A stretch of DNA of 64,000 bases, taken from the NCBI GenBank assembly GCA_949285255.1, contig CASDXV010000001.1:1-64000 (forward strand), in the 5' to 3' direction. Positions within the stretch are counted from its first letter, which is position 1. The number at the start of each line of letters is the position of its first letter. A program made the position numbers and the translations under genes. Shown here one piece after another: positions 1 to 9,855 of this stretch. The stretch comes from an uncultured bacterium. GTDB taxonomy: Bacteria > Cyanobacteriota > Vampirovibrionia > Gastranaerophilales > Gastranaerophilaceae. Under the pieces are notes generated by a model. That model saw only the letters and a list, made by a program, of their open reading frames with translations, made no database searches and was not told where the DNA came from.

Positions 1-2385
1 AAACGGGTTGCGAGGTAAGATTTTTTCTTCAACGTATTTGTTTAAGAATTTACCCTCAGCGTCATCACGAGAGAACCCGAAAGTCATCTGTGTCAAGTCG
101 TTTGTACCAAATGAGAAGAATTGTGCGTATTGAGCAATTTCATCCGCAGTAAGCGCTGCACGAGGAATTTCAATCATCGTACCGAACATATAATCTATTT
201 CAACGCCTTTTTCCTGCATAACTTCGCGAGCTACGCGCTCTAAAAGTTCGCGGTCAATTCTAAGCTCATTAACATGAGATACAAGAGGAATCATAACCTC
301 AGGTTTTACTTCTAAACCTTCTTTTTTAAGGTCACAAGCAGCCGAGAATATTGCTCTTACTTGCATTTCGTTAATTTCAGGGAACATAAGACCCAAACGG
401 CAGCCCCTTAAACCCATCATAGGGTTAGATTCGCTCAAGTTTTCAACTATGTGAAGCATTTCTTCTTCTTTTTTGTAATCTTTGCCTTGAGCTTTGAGGG
501 TTGCAACCTGTTCAATCAAGCTTTCTTTATCGGGCAAGAACTCATGTAACGGAGGGTCAAGCAGACGAATTGTCATTGGAAGTCCGTTTAGAGCTCTAAA
601 CATATCTACAAAATCTTGATATTGCATTGGTAAAAGCTTGTCCAGAGCTTCTTTTCTGGCTTCAGGAGTTCCTGCAATAATCATTTTTTGAACCCAAGGA
701 AGTCTTTCAGGGTCCATAAACATATGCTCGGTACGGCACAGACCAACACCTTGAGCGCCCAATTTAACGGCGTTTTTAACGTCAGTAGGTGTATCTGCAT
801 TAGCACGAACTACAAGTTTTTTAGTCTCATCAACCCATCTGAAGAGAGTTTCAAAGTTTTCATCCATATCGGCACGAAGAGTTTTTACTTCACCCTCCAT
901 AACTTCACCTGTTCCGCCGTCAAGCGAGATGATGTCATTTTCATGGTACACCTTACCGTCGCCTGCCGTAAGGGTTTTATTAGCAAGGTCGATTTTTAAG
1001 TCTTCGCAGCCCGCAACACAGGGTTTACCCATACCTTTTGCAACAACTGCAGCGTGAGATGTCATACCGCCTCTGAGTGTCAATACACCTTGAGAAGCTA
1101 TCATACCGTGAATGTCATCTGGACATGTTTCAATTCTGACCAAAATAACTTTCTCGCCAGCTTCGCCGCGCTCAGCTGCAGCGTCGGTATCAAAAACAAT
1201 TTTACCAACCGCAGCCCCGGGAGATGCTGCAAGACCTTGAGCGATTTTGTGTGCTTCTTTTTTAGCTTTTGTATCAAATGAAGGTAAAAGAAGCTGGTAA
1301 AGTTGATAAGGGTCAACAAGGGATATTGCGCGCTCTTTTGAAATTATACCCTCACGCTCCATTTCAACGGCAATTCTAACTGCAGCTGCAGCTGTTCTTT
1401 TACCGTTTCTTGTTTGAAGAACATACAACTTGCCGCGCTCGATTGTAAATTCCATATCTTGAACATCTTTGTAGTGTTTTTCAAGGTTTTTAGCGATTGT
1501 AACGTATTCTTTATAAAGTTCGGGCATTTCATGCTCAAGTTCGCAAATCGGTTTAGGTGTTCTAATACCTGCAACAACGTCTTCACCCTGAGCATTTGTT
1601 AAATATTCACCGTAGAATTTATTTTCACCTGTAGAGGGGTTTCTGGTAAATGAAACACCTGTAGCACAGTCATCACCCATATTACCAAATACCATGGTTT
1701 GTACGTTTACGGCTGTACCGTAGTTATGGTCGATTTTGTAGTGGTTACGGTAAGCAACCGCACGAGGAATATTCTGTACATAAGGGTCTTGGGGAAATTC
1801 CTTTCCTGTTTCTTTTTTGATTAATTCTTTATAAGGTTCGATAAGTGATTTCCAATCATCAGCGCTTAATTCGGTATCTTGTTTAACGCCTTTTTGTTCT
1901 TTGATTTTATCAATGTATTCTTCAAATTTTACTCTTTCAATGTCCCAAGCAACCGAGCCGAACATTGTTAAAAATCTGCGATATGAGTCATAGCAAAAAC
2001 GCGGGTTGTTGGTAAGTTTAATCATACCCTCAACGGTTTTATCGTTCATACCGAGGTTCAAGATTGTCTCCATCATGCCGGGCATAGAAAGTCTTGCACC
2101 CGAGCGCACGGAAACCAAAAGCGGATTTTCGCTATCGCCAAACTTTTTACCTGTTTGTTTTTCAACATCGGCTAAAGCTGCTTTTACTTCATCCATAACG
2201 CCCTCAGGCATTTTATTTCCCGCATTAATATATTCCATGCAGGTTTCCGTAGTAATAGTTAAACCGGGGGGAACAGGCAGACCTGCATTTGTCATTTCAG
2301 CAAGGTTTGCACCTTTACCGCCAAGCAAGTTGCGCATATCGGCATTACCTTCTCTAAAGAGCCATACACGTTTTTGTGTTGTCAT
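1..2385 (-). CDS. ppdK: Pyruvate, phosphate dikinase, C-terminus cut off by window edge
   Basis: Interconverts pyruvate, ATP and Pi with PEP, AMP and PPi in the cytoplasm; central to PEP supply in anaerobes. The protein opens with the MTTQKRVWLF...GGKGANLAEM nucleotide-binding start of the family. It contains the swivelling phosphohistidine loop GGMTSHAAVVAKGMGKPC and runs into the PEP/pyruvate TIM barrel (LCRTEHMF, TIRLLDPPLHEF, SFGTNDLTQM). 795 codons are present of a usual ~875, so only the last part, with the catalytic Cys, lies off the left edge. The start is the ATG behind a good AAGGAG (2395-2400). A 6-bp inverted repeat, GCAAAC/GTTTGC, lies in the leader at 2429-2445; its role is unknown. 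Identification is secure. Confidence 0.97.
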   Translation of the reverse strand, partial: MTTQKRVWLFREGNADMRNLLGGKGANLAEMTNAGLPVPPGLTITTETCMEYINAGNKMPEGVMDEVKAALADVEKQTGKKFGDSENPLLVSVRSGARLSMPGMMETILNLGMNDKTVEGMIKLTNNPRFCYDSYRRFLTMFGSVAWDIERVKFEEYIDKIKEQKGVKQDTELSADDWKSLIEPYKELIKKETGKEFPQDPYVQNIPRAVAYRNHYKIDHNYGTAVNVQTMVFGNMGDDCATGVSFTRNPSTGENKFYGEYLTNAQGEDVVAGIRTPKPICELEHEMPELYKEYVTIAKNLEKHYKDVQDMEFTIERGKLYVLQTRNGKRTAAAAVRIAVEMEREGIISKERAISLVDPYQLYQLLLPSFDTKAKKEAHKIAQGLAASPGAAVGKIVFDTDAAAERGEAGEKVILVRIETCPDDIHGMIASQGVLTLRGGMTSHAAVVAKGMGKPCVAGCEDLKIDLANKTLTAGDGKVYHENDIISLDGGTGEVMEGEVKTLRADMDENFETLFRWVDETKKLVVRANADTPTDVKNAVKLGAQGVGLCRTEHMFMDPERLPWVQKMIIAGTPEARKEALDKLLPMQYQDFVDMFRALNGLPMTIRLLDPPLHEFLPDKESLIEQVATLKAQGKDYKKEEEMLHIVENLSESNPMMGLRGCRLGLMFPEINEMQVRAIFSAACDLKKEGLEVKPEVMIPLVSHVNELRIDRELLERVAREVMQEKGVEIDYMFGTMIEIPRAALTADEIAQYAQFFSFGTNDLTQMTFGFSRDDAEGKFLNKYVEEKILPRNPF

Positions 2386-2506
2386 TAATATTTTCTCCTT
2401 TTCAATGTTTAAATATCTAAAACACCTTGCAAACAGTGGGTTTGCGCCAATTTATCTTTTTTAGATAAAAGATAGCGCTATTCTATCACAAAAACCTTTT
2501 CTTTGC

Positions 2507-2520
2507 TATAATTATGTACA
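2507..2520 (+). promoter_or_regulatory. Extended -10 promoter for a leaderless TPR mRNA
   Basis: TGC-TATAAT (hexamer 2507-2512) ends 7 nt before the ATG at 2520, so transcription should begin at that ATG. There is no Shine-Dalgarno. An earlier in-frame ATG at 2514 would lie upstream of the predicted transcription start and is not used here. Confidence 0.55.
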
Positions 2521-4307
2521 TGGAAAATAAAAAAGAATTAATAGACCAATCTATCGACCTGTTGGCAAAAGGCGAATTTGAAAGTGCAGCAGCACTTTTA
2601 GAAAAAATTTGTTTAGAAGATGAAAAAAATATTGAGCTTATAAAAAATCTCGGATTATGCTACATAAATACCGAAGATTACGAAAAAGCCTCTGCCGCCT
2701 TTAAAAAAGCCCTTGGCATCGAGCCAAACGACGCAACTGCGCTTTTCTACCTTGCAAACTGTAATGACAAGCTTGGTTTTGAAGATAAGGCAATTGAAGA
2801 ATACAAAAAGGTAATAGAGCTCAGAGATGAGTTTTTTGAGGCTTATAAAAACCTTGCGGTAATTTATATGAAACAGGGTAATCATGAGAGTATTATCTCT
2901 TTAATTGAGCCTGTTTTAGAAGTAAAAACGGACGATTATCTTCTTTATTATTTAATTGCAACGGCAACAATTGCCCTTAACAGGCAAAAAGAGGCTATAA
3001 AATACCTTAAAAAAGCAATTGAGCTGCGTCCTGACCATCTACAGCTGCAAAATAATCTTGCAAACTGCTACATAGCGCTTGATGAAATTGAAAACGCTAA
3101 ATTAATACTTGAAAATACATACGCTCAAAACCCTGATTTTGCAATGACAAACTACAATCTTGGAGTTTTGTATCAAATAAAAGGCGATTACAAAAAAGCG
3201 CTTTCGTATTTTAATGTTGCATACCAAAAAGAGCCCTCCATATCGCTTATGACAACTCTTGCATATTGTGCCAAGCGTGCGGGAAATCTTGAATTAGCTT
3301 GCGACTTATACAAAAGCCTTACTGCGCTTTATCCCGATAAAGCTAATTTTCAAAACAACTTAATGTCCACCCTTATGGACTTAAGAAAATATGACGAGGC
3401 TATAAAAACGGTAAAAGACCTGTTAAAATTTGACCCTAAAAATACCGATTTAACAAAAAAATATGCTGCTCTTTTAAGGCTCACGGGAAATGACGAAAAA
3501 GCGGTAGAAAAATTAGAAGAATTAATCAAAAGAGGCAAGGTTGATGTTGAAATATACTACAACTATGCACTTTCTTTGATTAACCTTGATGAGCTTGAGG
3601 GTGCAAAAGAGGCGTTTAAAAAATGTATTGCCCTTGAACCGCACAATCCCTTTGTACACAAGGACTTAGGGCTTTTGTATTTGAGAATGAACTTTGTCGA
3701 CTGGGCAGGGGATGAATTTAAACAGGCAATCGAGCTTGAAGGGGATGAACCTGAAATAACCTTTGCCTACGCCGTTTATCTGAATAAAACAAACAACTTT
3801 GAACAGGCTGATGAATACTACAGAAAAACCATTGCTCTTGAGCCTGATAATGCGGATTATCTGGCACATTTCGGAGAAAATCTCATCGCTTGGGGCAAAT
3901 ACGACGAGGGTATAGAAAAGCTGCAAGAAGCTATAAAAATTAACCCTAAAAACTACATAGCGCTTTATAATCTCTCAAGGGTTTATTTTTCGAAGAAAAA
4001 ATACTCTACTGCAGTGCAAATCCTTGAAGATATGCTAAATATAACAAAAGATGACCCTGAAATACTTAATATGCTTGCTATGTGCTATTTTAAACTAAAA
4101 GACTACAAAGGGGCTGTTGGTATATTTGAAAATTTAAGGGAAAAATTCCCTAAAAATCACATTCTGCTCACGACTCTGGGGCAGTGTTATCTGAAATTAA
4201 ATGAATTTGAAAAGGCAAAAAAAGCCGCTCAAGACGCGCTTGTTGTCTTTAGCGATTATGACGAGGCATTAAAAATATTAAAAGAGGTAGAAAGACAAAA
4301 TGACTGA
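2520..4307 (+). CDS. Tetratricopeptide-repeat protein
   Basis: A cytoplasmic-looking 595-residue protein with no signal peptide or membrane segment. It is built almost entirely of 34-residue TPR units (about sixteen), with repeated patterns such as N-LG-Y-A-AF-KAL-P. TPR arrays are protein-interaction scaffolds; the partner cannot be told from sequence. Its stop overlaps the trpS start by 8 nt, so the two are co-transcribed, but that pairing does not explain function. The start at 2520 rather than 2514 was chosen because the -10 box ends at 2512 (see promoter entry). Confidence 0.85.
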   Translation: MENKKELIDQSIDLLAKGEFESAAALLEKICLEDEKNIELIKNLGLCYINTEDYEKASAAFKKALGIEPNDATALFYLANCNDKLGFEDKAIEEYKKVIELRDEFFEAYKNLAVIYMKQGNHESIISLIEPVLEVKTDDYLLYYLIATATIALNRQKEAIKYLKKAIELRPDHLQLQNNLANCYIALDEIENAKLILENTYAQNPDFAMTNYNLGVLYQIKGDYKKALSYFNVAYQKEPSISLMTTLAYCAKRAGNLELACDLYKSLTALYPDKANFQNNLMSTLMDLRKYDEAIKTVKDLLKFDPKNTDLTKKYAALLRLTGNDEKAVEKLEELIKRGKVDVEIYYNYALSLINLDELEGAKEAFKKCIALEPHNPFVHKDLGLLYLRMNFVDWAGDEFKQAIELEGDEPEITFAYAVYLNKTNNFEQADEYYRKTIALEPDNADYLAHFGENLIAWGKYDEGIEKLQEAIKINPKNYIALYNLSRVYFSKKKYSTAVQILEDMLNITKDDPEILNMLAMCYFKLKDYKGAVGIFENLREKFPKNHILLTTLGQCYLKLNEFEKAKKAAQDALVVFSDYDEALKILKEVERQND

Positions 4308-5313
4308 AGATAGCAAAAAAAGAATAGTATCAGGCATGCGCTCAACGGGAAAATTGCACCTCGGGCACTATTTTGGCGTGCTTGCAAACTGGAAAAAACT
4401 GCAGGAACAGTATGACAGTTTCTTTTTTATAGCTGACTGGCATGCGCTTACTACCAAATTTGATACGACTGAAGATTTAGCTACAAATGTCTACAATGTA
4501 GCGCTGGATTGGCTTTCTTGCGGTATTGACCCTGAAAAATCAACAATATATGTCCAGTCTTACGTCCCGCAAATCGCCCAGCTGCATATATTTTTAAGTA
4601 TGATAACACCTCAAAACTGGGTAGAGCGCGACCCCACCCTTAAAGATATGGCAAAAGCGCTAAGGCTTAAAGGCAGCTCTGAAAGTCAGGTTTCATACGG
4701 GCTTTTAGGTTATCCTGTGCTAATGACAGCAGATATTATGATGTTTAATGCAAATTATGTACCCGTAGGCATTGACCAAGTGCCTCACGTTGAGCTTTCT
4801 CGCGACATTGTAAGGCGTTTTAATAATATTTATAAAACAGACTACTTTGTAGAGCCCGAGCCGCTTTTAACCCAAATACCACTTATGAAAGGCGTAGACG
4901 GAAATAAAATGGGCAAATCGTTTAACAACGATATAAAAATCTCAGACGATGAAGAAACCACGACAAAGAAAATCATGAGTGCAATTACAGACAGAAGCCG
5001 CCTAAGACGCGATGACCCCGGACATCCTGAAGATTGCGAAGTGGTTTATGATTATTGGAAAATTTTTGACAGTGAAGAAAAAGTAAAAGAAATAGACTCA
5101 CTCTGCCGAAAAGGTGAAATAGGCTGCGCTCAGTGCAAGCGTGAACTTGCAAAGAAAGTAAATGAAATGCTTGCGCCAATAAGGCAAAAACGTCTTGAGT
5201 TGGCTCAAAAGCCTGAACTTGTGAGAGAAATTCTTATGGAGGGGTCTAAAAAAGCACAAACAGAAGCACAAAAGGTACTTGATAAAGTAAAAGAAGTTGT
5301 GAGGATGTATTAA
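4300..5313 (+). CDS. trpS: Tryptophan--tRNA ligase
   Basis: Charges tRNA-Trp with tryptophan using ATP. It is a class I synthetase with the HIGH motif as HLGH at residues 20-23 and the KMSKS motif as KMGKS near residue 205. The length of 337 aa is normal for bacterial TrpS. The start overlaps the TPR gene by 8 nt and has AAGAGGT (4281-4287) upstream. The stop overlaps the next ATG (TAATG), so 2520-6515 looks like a three-gene operon. Confidence 0.97.
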   Translation: MTEDSKKRIVSGMRSTGKLHLGHYFGVLANWKKLQEQYDSFFFIADWHALTTKFDTTEDLATNVYNVALDWLSCGIDPEKSTIYVQSYVPQIAQLHIFLSMITPQNWVERDPTLKDMAKALRLKGSSESQVSYGLLGYPVLMTADIMMFNANYVPVGIDQVPHVELSRDIVRRFNNIYKTDYFVEPEPLLTQIPLMKGVDGNKMGKSFNNDIKISDDEETTTKKIMSAITDRSRLRRDDPGHPEDCEVVYDYWKIFDSEEKVKEIDSLCRKGEIGCAQCKRELAKKVNEMLAPIRQKRLELAQKPELVREILMEGSKKAQTEAQKVLDKVKEVVRMY

Positions 5314-6515
5314 TGGATAAACTCGTAGAAACTTTCATTGAACTTGCAAAAATACCCTCTCCCTCTTTAGGAGAAGAAAAAGTTGCGGATAAAATCATTG
5401 AAATTCTGCAAGAAGAAAACATAAAAGCTCAAAAAGATGACTACGGAAATGTTTACGCCTATATTGAGGCAACGGATAATACAAAAAGACCTCTGCTTTT
5501 AAGTGCGCATATGGATGTTGTGGGAGATGATTCACCCGTGAATATCGTCGTAAACGGCGATATAATTGAAACAGATAAAACAAAGACTTTAGGTGCGGAT
5601 GATAAGGCAGGAGTAGCTGCAGCGATAAGATTGGCATCAGAAGTAAATAAAAATAAAAACCTCTCTCATGGCGGGCTTGAGCTTGTATTTACCCGTGATG
5701 AAGAACAGAGTATGACAGGTATTCACCACCTTGATTTTTCTAATCTTGAAAGTGAATATATTTTAGTTCTTGACTCATCAGAGCTTGGCAAGTTTGAAAT
5801 ATCAGGCGCCAGCTACACAAAGCTTGATGTAACCGTTACAACAAAAACAGGCGGACACAGCGGTCTTGATATTGACAAAAAAGACAGAATTAACGCCGCA
5901 AAAATCATTGCCGACTATGTAAAAGTCGCTCCCATAGGCGTTATTAACGAAGATGAGCTGGGCGTTGTTACATCCGCTAACTTAGGCTGCATTGTAGGCG
6001 GGGGAATAGAGCGAACACTAAAAGCCGCCGCTAAAGAAAAAAATCCGCATAAGTTTATCTCAAAAAACTGTACGGATAACGTAATAAACACTATTGCCTG
6101 CGCTCACTACTCTATCAGAAGCTCAAACGCTTGGTATGAAAAGGAATTAATAGACGCTTATAAAAATATTGCAGATACTATAAAGAAAAAATACGGCGAA
6201 CTTGTAGATATAGAGCTTGAAGTAACGGAACATTTAAAACCTTTTGAAAAATCAGACGACAATACCCTTGTTACAATAGGGCGCGAAGCGGCTAAAAAAA
6301 CAGGTTTAAGGCTTGATGTAAGTTCATTCCATGCAGGTGCTGAAACTCATATCTACGCTAATGAAAAAAATAAATACAATAAAACCTTTAAACCGGTTTT
6401 AATAGGAATTGCAGACATAAAAAATATGCACTCGCCAAACGAGTGCATAAATACCAAAACTTATCTTGAAGGGTATAAATTCTTAAAGCAATTCTTTGAA
6501 GAATTTAACGCTTAG
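5313..6515 (+). CDS. M20 family metallopeptidase, PepT-like
   Basis: Probably a cytoplasmic aminotripeptidase or dipeptidase with two zinc ions. The M20 metal ligands are visible: H66-x-D68 in LLSAHMDVV, D96/D97 in LGADDKAG, the E130-E131 pair in FTRDEEQS, D154 in VLDSSELG, and a late His in NMHSPNE. The lid domain (TGGHSGLDI onward) is present. At 400 residues it fits PepT and peptidase-T-like enzymes. It starts within the trpS stop codon, with GAGG just upstream. Exact substrate is unknown. Its end overlaps the convergent secreted-protein gene by 4 nt. Confidence 0.88.
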   Translation: MDKLVETFIELAKIPSPSLGEEKVADKIIEILQEENIKAQKDDYGNVYAYIEATDNTKRPLLLSAHMDVVGDDSPVNIVVNGDIIETDKTKTLGADDKAGVAAAIRLASEVNKNKNLSHGGLELVFTRDEEQSMTGIHHLDFSNLESEYILVLDSSELGKFEISGASYTKLDVTVTTKTGGHSGLDIDKKDRINAAKIIADYVKVAPIGVINEDELGVVTSANLGCIVGGGIERTLKAAAKEKNPHKFISKNCTDNVINTIACAHYSIRSSNAWYEKELIDAYKNIADTIKKKYGELVDIELEVTEHLKPFEKSDDNTLVTIGREAAKKTGLRLDVSSFHAGAETHIYANEKNKYNKTFKPVLIGIADIKNMHSPNECINTKTYLEGYKFLKQFFEEFNA

Positions 6516-7126
6516 CGATTTCTTGCCCAGAACTTCCATTTTGGAACATCGGATTGATAAAACTTGAGCGCAAGCAAATCTCCGCTTCTTACCTGAAGTG
6601 CTTTGCCCTCTTCAATGTAAGAAAGTATTGAATTGTCATAAACTTCATTTACGCCCGACTTAAAACGACCCTTACCTGCTGTCGGGTGAATAAAGCCGTT
6701 ACCAAAGTGATAAACGGTGCTAAAACCTTGCACAAAGAAGTTTGCAACACTTATGCTTGCTTTTTTTGCGGTGTCTTTGGCATCAAAGGGCTTATAGCCT
6801 ACAACTTTTGCCTCCCAGTCTTCGTCTTTTACTTTATAAGTTACGTTTTGTCTGGGGTCAGTGTAATATGTCGGTTTTATAATAAAGTAAGCGTCACGCT
6901 TAGCACGTTTTGCGTCAACTACCTGAAGAACCTTGCCCTGTACAATAGCGTTTTTTCTAAATAAAACACCGTTTTTAAACTCAACTTCTTCAACTACTCT
7001 GCCTTTAAATGTTGCAGAGGGGTTATCTGTCGAAAAAGAATTTAAACACTCAACAACCGCTTTATTTGCAGCAAAAGCAGGTGTCACACAGAGTAGAAGA
7101 GCCAGTGTAAGTAATATTTTTTTCAT
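6512..7126 (-). CDS. Secreted protein of unknown function
   Basis: 204 residues starting with a clear Sec signal peptide (MKKILLTLALLLCVTPAFA, cleavage before ANKA). The mature part is beta-rich, with phrases such as GRVVEEVEFKNGVLFRKNAI and GKVLQVVDAKRAKRDAYFII that look like related beta-repeats. No catalytic motif is seen. A good Shine-Dalgarno, AAGGAG, precedes the ATG. It lies 23 nt downstream of gmd and is probably co-transcribed. The location is periplasm or outer envelope by inference from the signal peptide only. Confidence 0.7.
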   Translation of the reverse strand: MKKILLTLALLLCVTPAFAANKAVVECLNSFSTDNPSATFKGRVVEEVEFKNGVLFRKNAIVQGKVLQVVDAKRAKRDAYFIIKPTYYTDPRQNVTYKVKDEDWEAKVVGYKPFDAKDTAKKASISVANFFVQGFSTVYHFGNGFIHPTAGKGRFKSGVNEVYDNSILSYIEEGKALQVRSGDLLALKFYQSDVPKWKFWARNR

Positions 7127-7149
7127 ACATTCTCCTTAAACTAATAATT

Positions 7150-8238
7150 CTAAGGCTCTTGAGGAACTAAAATTTCATATCCTCTTTCTTTTAGAACTTT
7201 TGCTTTTTTAGCAAGCTTCATATCCTCTTCAACCATTTCATAAACCATGGTTTTAAGGTCATATTTAGGCTGCCAGCCGAGTTTTTGGCGTGCTTTTGTG
7301 CTATCACCCAACAGGAAATCAACCTCAGCAGGCCTAAAGTACCTCGGGTCAACTTCGATTAAAACTTTACCTGTTTTTGAATCAATACCTTTTTCATCAA
7401 GACCCTTGCCCTGCCAGATTAAATCAATACCGAGCTCTTTAAATGTCATGTTGCAAAAATCACGAATTGAAGTGGTTACGCCCGTTGCAAGTACAAAATC
7501 CTCGGGCTCATCCTGTTGAAGAACTCTCCACATACCCTCAACGTAGTCTTTTGCATGACCCCAATCGCGCTTAGAGTCAAGGTTTCCAAGGTATAATTTA
7601 TCTTCCATACCAAGCACCATACGAACCGCAGCACGGGTGATTTTCCTTGTAACAAAAGTTTCGCCGCGGCGGGGGCTTTCATGGTTAAATAAAATACCGT
7701 TGCAAGCGTATAAGCCGTAGCTTTCTCTGTAATTTATCGTAATCCAATACGCATACAACTTAGCGCAAGCGTATGGCGAACGGGGATAAAAAGGTGTGGT
7801 TTCTTTTTGAGGTGTTTCCTGAACAAGACCGAAAAGCTCTGAAGTTGATGCTTGGTAGAATTTTGTCTTTTTTTCAAGTCCTAAAATTCTTATTGCCTCA
7901 AGAAGTCTTAAAGTACCTATACCATCGGAGTTAGCAGTATATTCAGGCTCATCAAAAGAAACTTTTACATGAGATTGAGCTGCAAGGTTGTAGATTTCAT
8001 CAGGCTGAATTTCACCTATTAATCTGATAAGATTTGCAGAATCGGTCAAATCACCGTAGTGCAGCTTAAATTTCAAATCGGGATTGTGAATATCCTGATA
8101 AAGGTGGTCAATCCTTGAAGTGTTAAAAGATGAAGCCCTGCGCTTCATACCGTGAACTTCATATCCTTTTTCCAATAAAAGTTCGGCAAGATAACTGCCG
8201 TCTTGTCCTGTAATACCGGTTATAAGCGCTTTTTTCAT
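7150..8238 (-). CDS. gmd: GDP-mannose 4,6-dehydratase
   Basis: Converts GDP-mannose to GDP-4-keto-6-deoxymannose, the branch point to GDP-fucose and GDP-rhamnose for surface glycans. It is an extended SDR: NADP-binding [20 protein letters not shown] at the N-terminus, the RRAS motif, catalytic STSELFG and YACAK (YxxxK), and [11 protein letters not shown] near the end. A longer reading frame to 8334 exists, but ATG 8238 is directly after GGAGAAGG and gives the conserved MKKALITGI start (362 aa). A TATAAT at 8269-8274 (minus strand) gives a ~25-nt leader. The next enzyme of the fucose pathway is not in the window. Confidence 0.96.
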   Translation of the reverse strand: MKKALITGITGQDGSYLAELLLEKGYEVHGMKRRASSFNTSRIDHLYQDIHNPDLKFKLHYGDLTDSANLIRLIGEIQPDEIYNLAAQSHVKVSFDEPEYTANSDGIGTLRLLEAIRILGLEKKTKFYQASTSELFGLVQETPQKETTPFYPRSPYACAKLYAYWITINYRESYGLYACNGILFNHESPRRGETFVTRKITRAAVRMVLGMEDKLYLGNLDSKRDWGHAKDYVEGMWRVLQQDEPEDFVLATGVTTSIRDFCNMTFKELGIDLIWQGKGLDEKGIDSKTGKVLIEVDPRYFRPAEVDFLLGDSTKARQKLGWQPKYDLKTMVYEMVEEDMKLAKKAKVLKERGYEILVPQEP

Positions 8239-8298
8239 ACCTTCTCCATAATAATGTCTGATAAGTATATTATACAATTTATAAAAAGCAAAGCAAGT

Positions 8299-8336
8299 AA
8301 AAAAGAATTGCCCCAAAGACGCTCTTAGGGGCAATT
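8299..8336 (-). terminator. Rho-independent terminator of the sigma/Spy operon
   Basis: A perfect 9-bp stem, AATTGCCCC/GGGGCAATT, with a 13-nt loop, followed on the minus strand by C and six U. It sits just after the stop of the Spy-like gene. Confidence 0.85.
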
Positions 8337-8357
8337 TGTTCGGTTGTAGTGAATTAT

Positions 8358-8948
8358 CTATTTGGCGGGATTTTGGACATCGGGGTGCTTAGGAGGCATA
8401 GGATGACCTTGCGGGCCTCTTTTGCCTTTATGATTTTTAGCAAATTCTTTTCTGCCTTCTTGTTTCATTTTTTCAAGAGTTTTCTTTTGTTTATCAGTCA
8501 AAATTGCTTCAAAGTCTTGCATATTTTGTTTTCTGATTTCTCTTGCTTGAGCTTTCAAATTCATAATATCTTTGTGCAGAGCATCAATTTTTGTTTTTGC
8601 TTCTGCTTGAGTAAGCGAACCGTTTTCACGAATTGCACGGATTTCATCTTTTTTAACTTTGATTTGGTCCATTACGGGTTTCATTTTTTCAAAACCGTCT
8701 TTTCTGATTTGTTCGGCTTTTGCTTTTTGTTCATCCGTTAAATTTAATTTCTTGTCAAATTCTGCCTTCTTTTTCTCCATTTTAGCTTTCATTTCAGGGC
8801 TCATAGGAGGTCTTTGGTGTTCAATTCTTTTTTGTTCGCATTTAACGCCTTTGTTGTTTATGTCACTAACAGGGCATGGAGCAGCATATGTTGCTGAAGT
8901 TACGAAGAAAAGTGCCAAAGTTGAAGCAAGTACTATTGATTTTTTCAT
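8358..8948 (-). CDS. Periplasmic Spy/CpxP-like protein
   Basis: 196 residues with a Sec signal peptide (cleavage after ATYA) and a highly charged all-helical body. It carries [13 protein letters not shown] near the middle and [12 protein letters not shown] near the end, the paired LTxxQ-type motifs of the Spy/CpxP/CnrX/ZraP family of periplasmic chaperone and stress-sensor proteins. The C-terminal tail is His/Pro/Lys rich ([10 protein letters not shown]) and might bind metal. It is the last gene of the anti-sigma/ECF sigma operon, 15 nt behind sigma, with AAAGGA upstream. The context suggests a sensor or output of the envelope-stress response; this is inference. Confidence 0.8.
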   Translation of the reverse strand: MKKSIVLASTLALFFVTSATYAAPCPVSDINNKGVKCEQKRIEHQRPPMSPEMKAKMEKKKAEFDKKLNLTDEQKAKAEQIRKDGFEKMKPVMDQIKVKKDEIRAIRENGSLTQAEAKTKIDALHKDIMNLKAQAREIRKQNMQDFEAILTDKQKKTLEKMKQEGRKEFAKNHKGKRGPQGHPMPPKHPDVQNPAK

Positions 8949-8963
8949 AATTAAAAATCCTTT

Positions 8964-9455
8964 CTAAATTAAATCCTTTAATATTTCGCAGAGCTCTTTT
9001 TTTGCGTTGTACAATCTTGATTTTACCGTGCCTATAGGACATTTGAGTTTTTTTGCAATGTCCTCGTAGAGCATGTTTTCTATTTCATGAAGCATAATAA
9101 CTTCTCTGTATTTTGGTTTTAAGCCGTTTATGGCGTTAATTATCATTTGATGACGCTCGTTTTGAATAAGTTTCAATTCGGGAGTCGTTTTTTTGTCTTT
9201 TATTTCATTTATTTTTTCTTCATCAATATCAGTCCTGTTTTTGACATAGGAAGATTTCAGGTAGTCTTTGGAGAGGTTCTTTGCGATAGTTCCTATCCAG
9301 CTTTTCAACTTCCCTTGTTCTTTGTATTTATCTTGATTTTGCCAGACTTTGATATAAACTTCCTGTTCTATATCTTCATTTTGCTCGTTTGTAATTTTTT
9401 TGATTATATATCTGACATTTTTTTTGTTTTGTTCGATTAATTCACTAAACTTCAT
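8964..9455 (-). CDS. ECF-type RNA polymerase sigma factor
   Basis: 164 codons including a GTG just before; ATG 9455 is preferred because it forms a TGATG junction with the anti-sigma stop. It has region 2 (DIEQEVYIKVWQN and SWIGTIAKNLSKDYLK) and region 4 with a helix-turn-helix (LYEDIAKKLKCPIGTVKSRL), and lacks regions 1 and 3, as in ECF sigma factors. It presumably directs its own operon (see the promoter at 9831) and an envelope-stress regulon. Identity as an ECF sigma factor is secure; the subgroup cannot be named by eye. Confidence 0.93.
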   Translation of the reverse strand: MKFSELIEQNKKNVRYIIKKITNEQNEDIEQEVYIKVWQNQDKYKEQGKLKSWIGTIAKNLSKDYLKSSYVKNRTDIDEEKINEIKDKKTTPELKLIQNERHQMIINAINGLKPKYREVIMLHEIENMLYEDIAKKLKCPIGTVKSRLYNAKKELCEILKDLI

Positions 9456-9808
9456 CACTCTACCATTATCAGGCCGTATTCATCCGTAGGAAAGCCTAAA
9501 TCCTCCGCACTTAAATTATGATATACAAGCGAATTTACTATATCATATTGATAATTTAGCGCGCTGCCTCCTATGGCGAAGAACATTAATGCAAGGGTTA
9601 AACATGCGGTTTTAAGCGCATATTGAACTCTGTTTTTACGTTTTTTCTGCTCTAAAAAATACGGGCGTACTTCATTTATTAAAGATGATACTTTCTGCAT
9701 CTTTTCATGTTCTTTTGTGCACTCAGGGCAATTTGCAACATGCTCAAGAAATTCTTTATCATCTTTAAAAATAAAATATGCTTCGTATTTATTACATTTA
9801 TGTTCCAT
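9455..9808 (-). CDS. Anti-sigma factor with zinc-binding ZAS motif and one membrane segment
   Basis: 117 residues. The N-terminal cytoplasmic part has HVANCPEC, i.e. the H-x3-C-x2-C zinc anti-sigma motif with an upstream Cys at residue 5. One hydrophobic span follows at about 66-86 (TACLTLALMFFAIGGSA) and then a short ~30-residue outer tail. It precedes and is translationally coupled to the ECF sigma gene. The usual order in many ECF operons is sigma first, so this order is notable. Shine-Dalgarno TAGGAG is upstream. Release of sigma is probably controlled through the membrane segment and tail, perhaps with the Spy-like partner. Confidence 0.82.
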   Translation of the reverse strand: MEHKCNKYEAYFIFKDDKEFLEHVANCPECTKEHEKMQKVSSLINEVRPYFLEQKKRKNRVQYALKTACLTLALMFFAIGGSALNYQYDIVNSLVYHNLSAEDLGFPTDEYGLIMVE

Positions 9809-9830
9809 TTTTTCGCTCCTACATTTGTAT

Positions 9831-9855
9831 AACGAAGCACAAAATAAAAATGTTC
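9831..9855 (-). promoter_or_regulatory. Candidate ECF promoter (autoregulation)
   Basis: On the minus strand, TGAAC (GAAC at 9855-9852) is followed after exactly 17 nt by CGTTATA (CGTT at 9834-9831). This is the AAC...CGT pattern of many ECF promoters. It is 22 nt upstream of the anti-sigma ATG. Confidence 0.5.

Noticed and set aside
688-2464. Several + strand ORFs opposite ppdK (for example 2006-2464, 152 aa)
   Set aside because: They lie antisense to a continuous, highly conserved ppdK reading frame, and their translations look like reverse-frame shadows.
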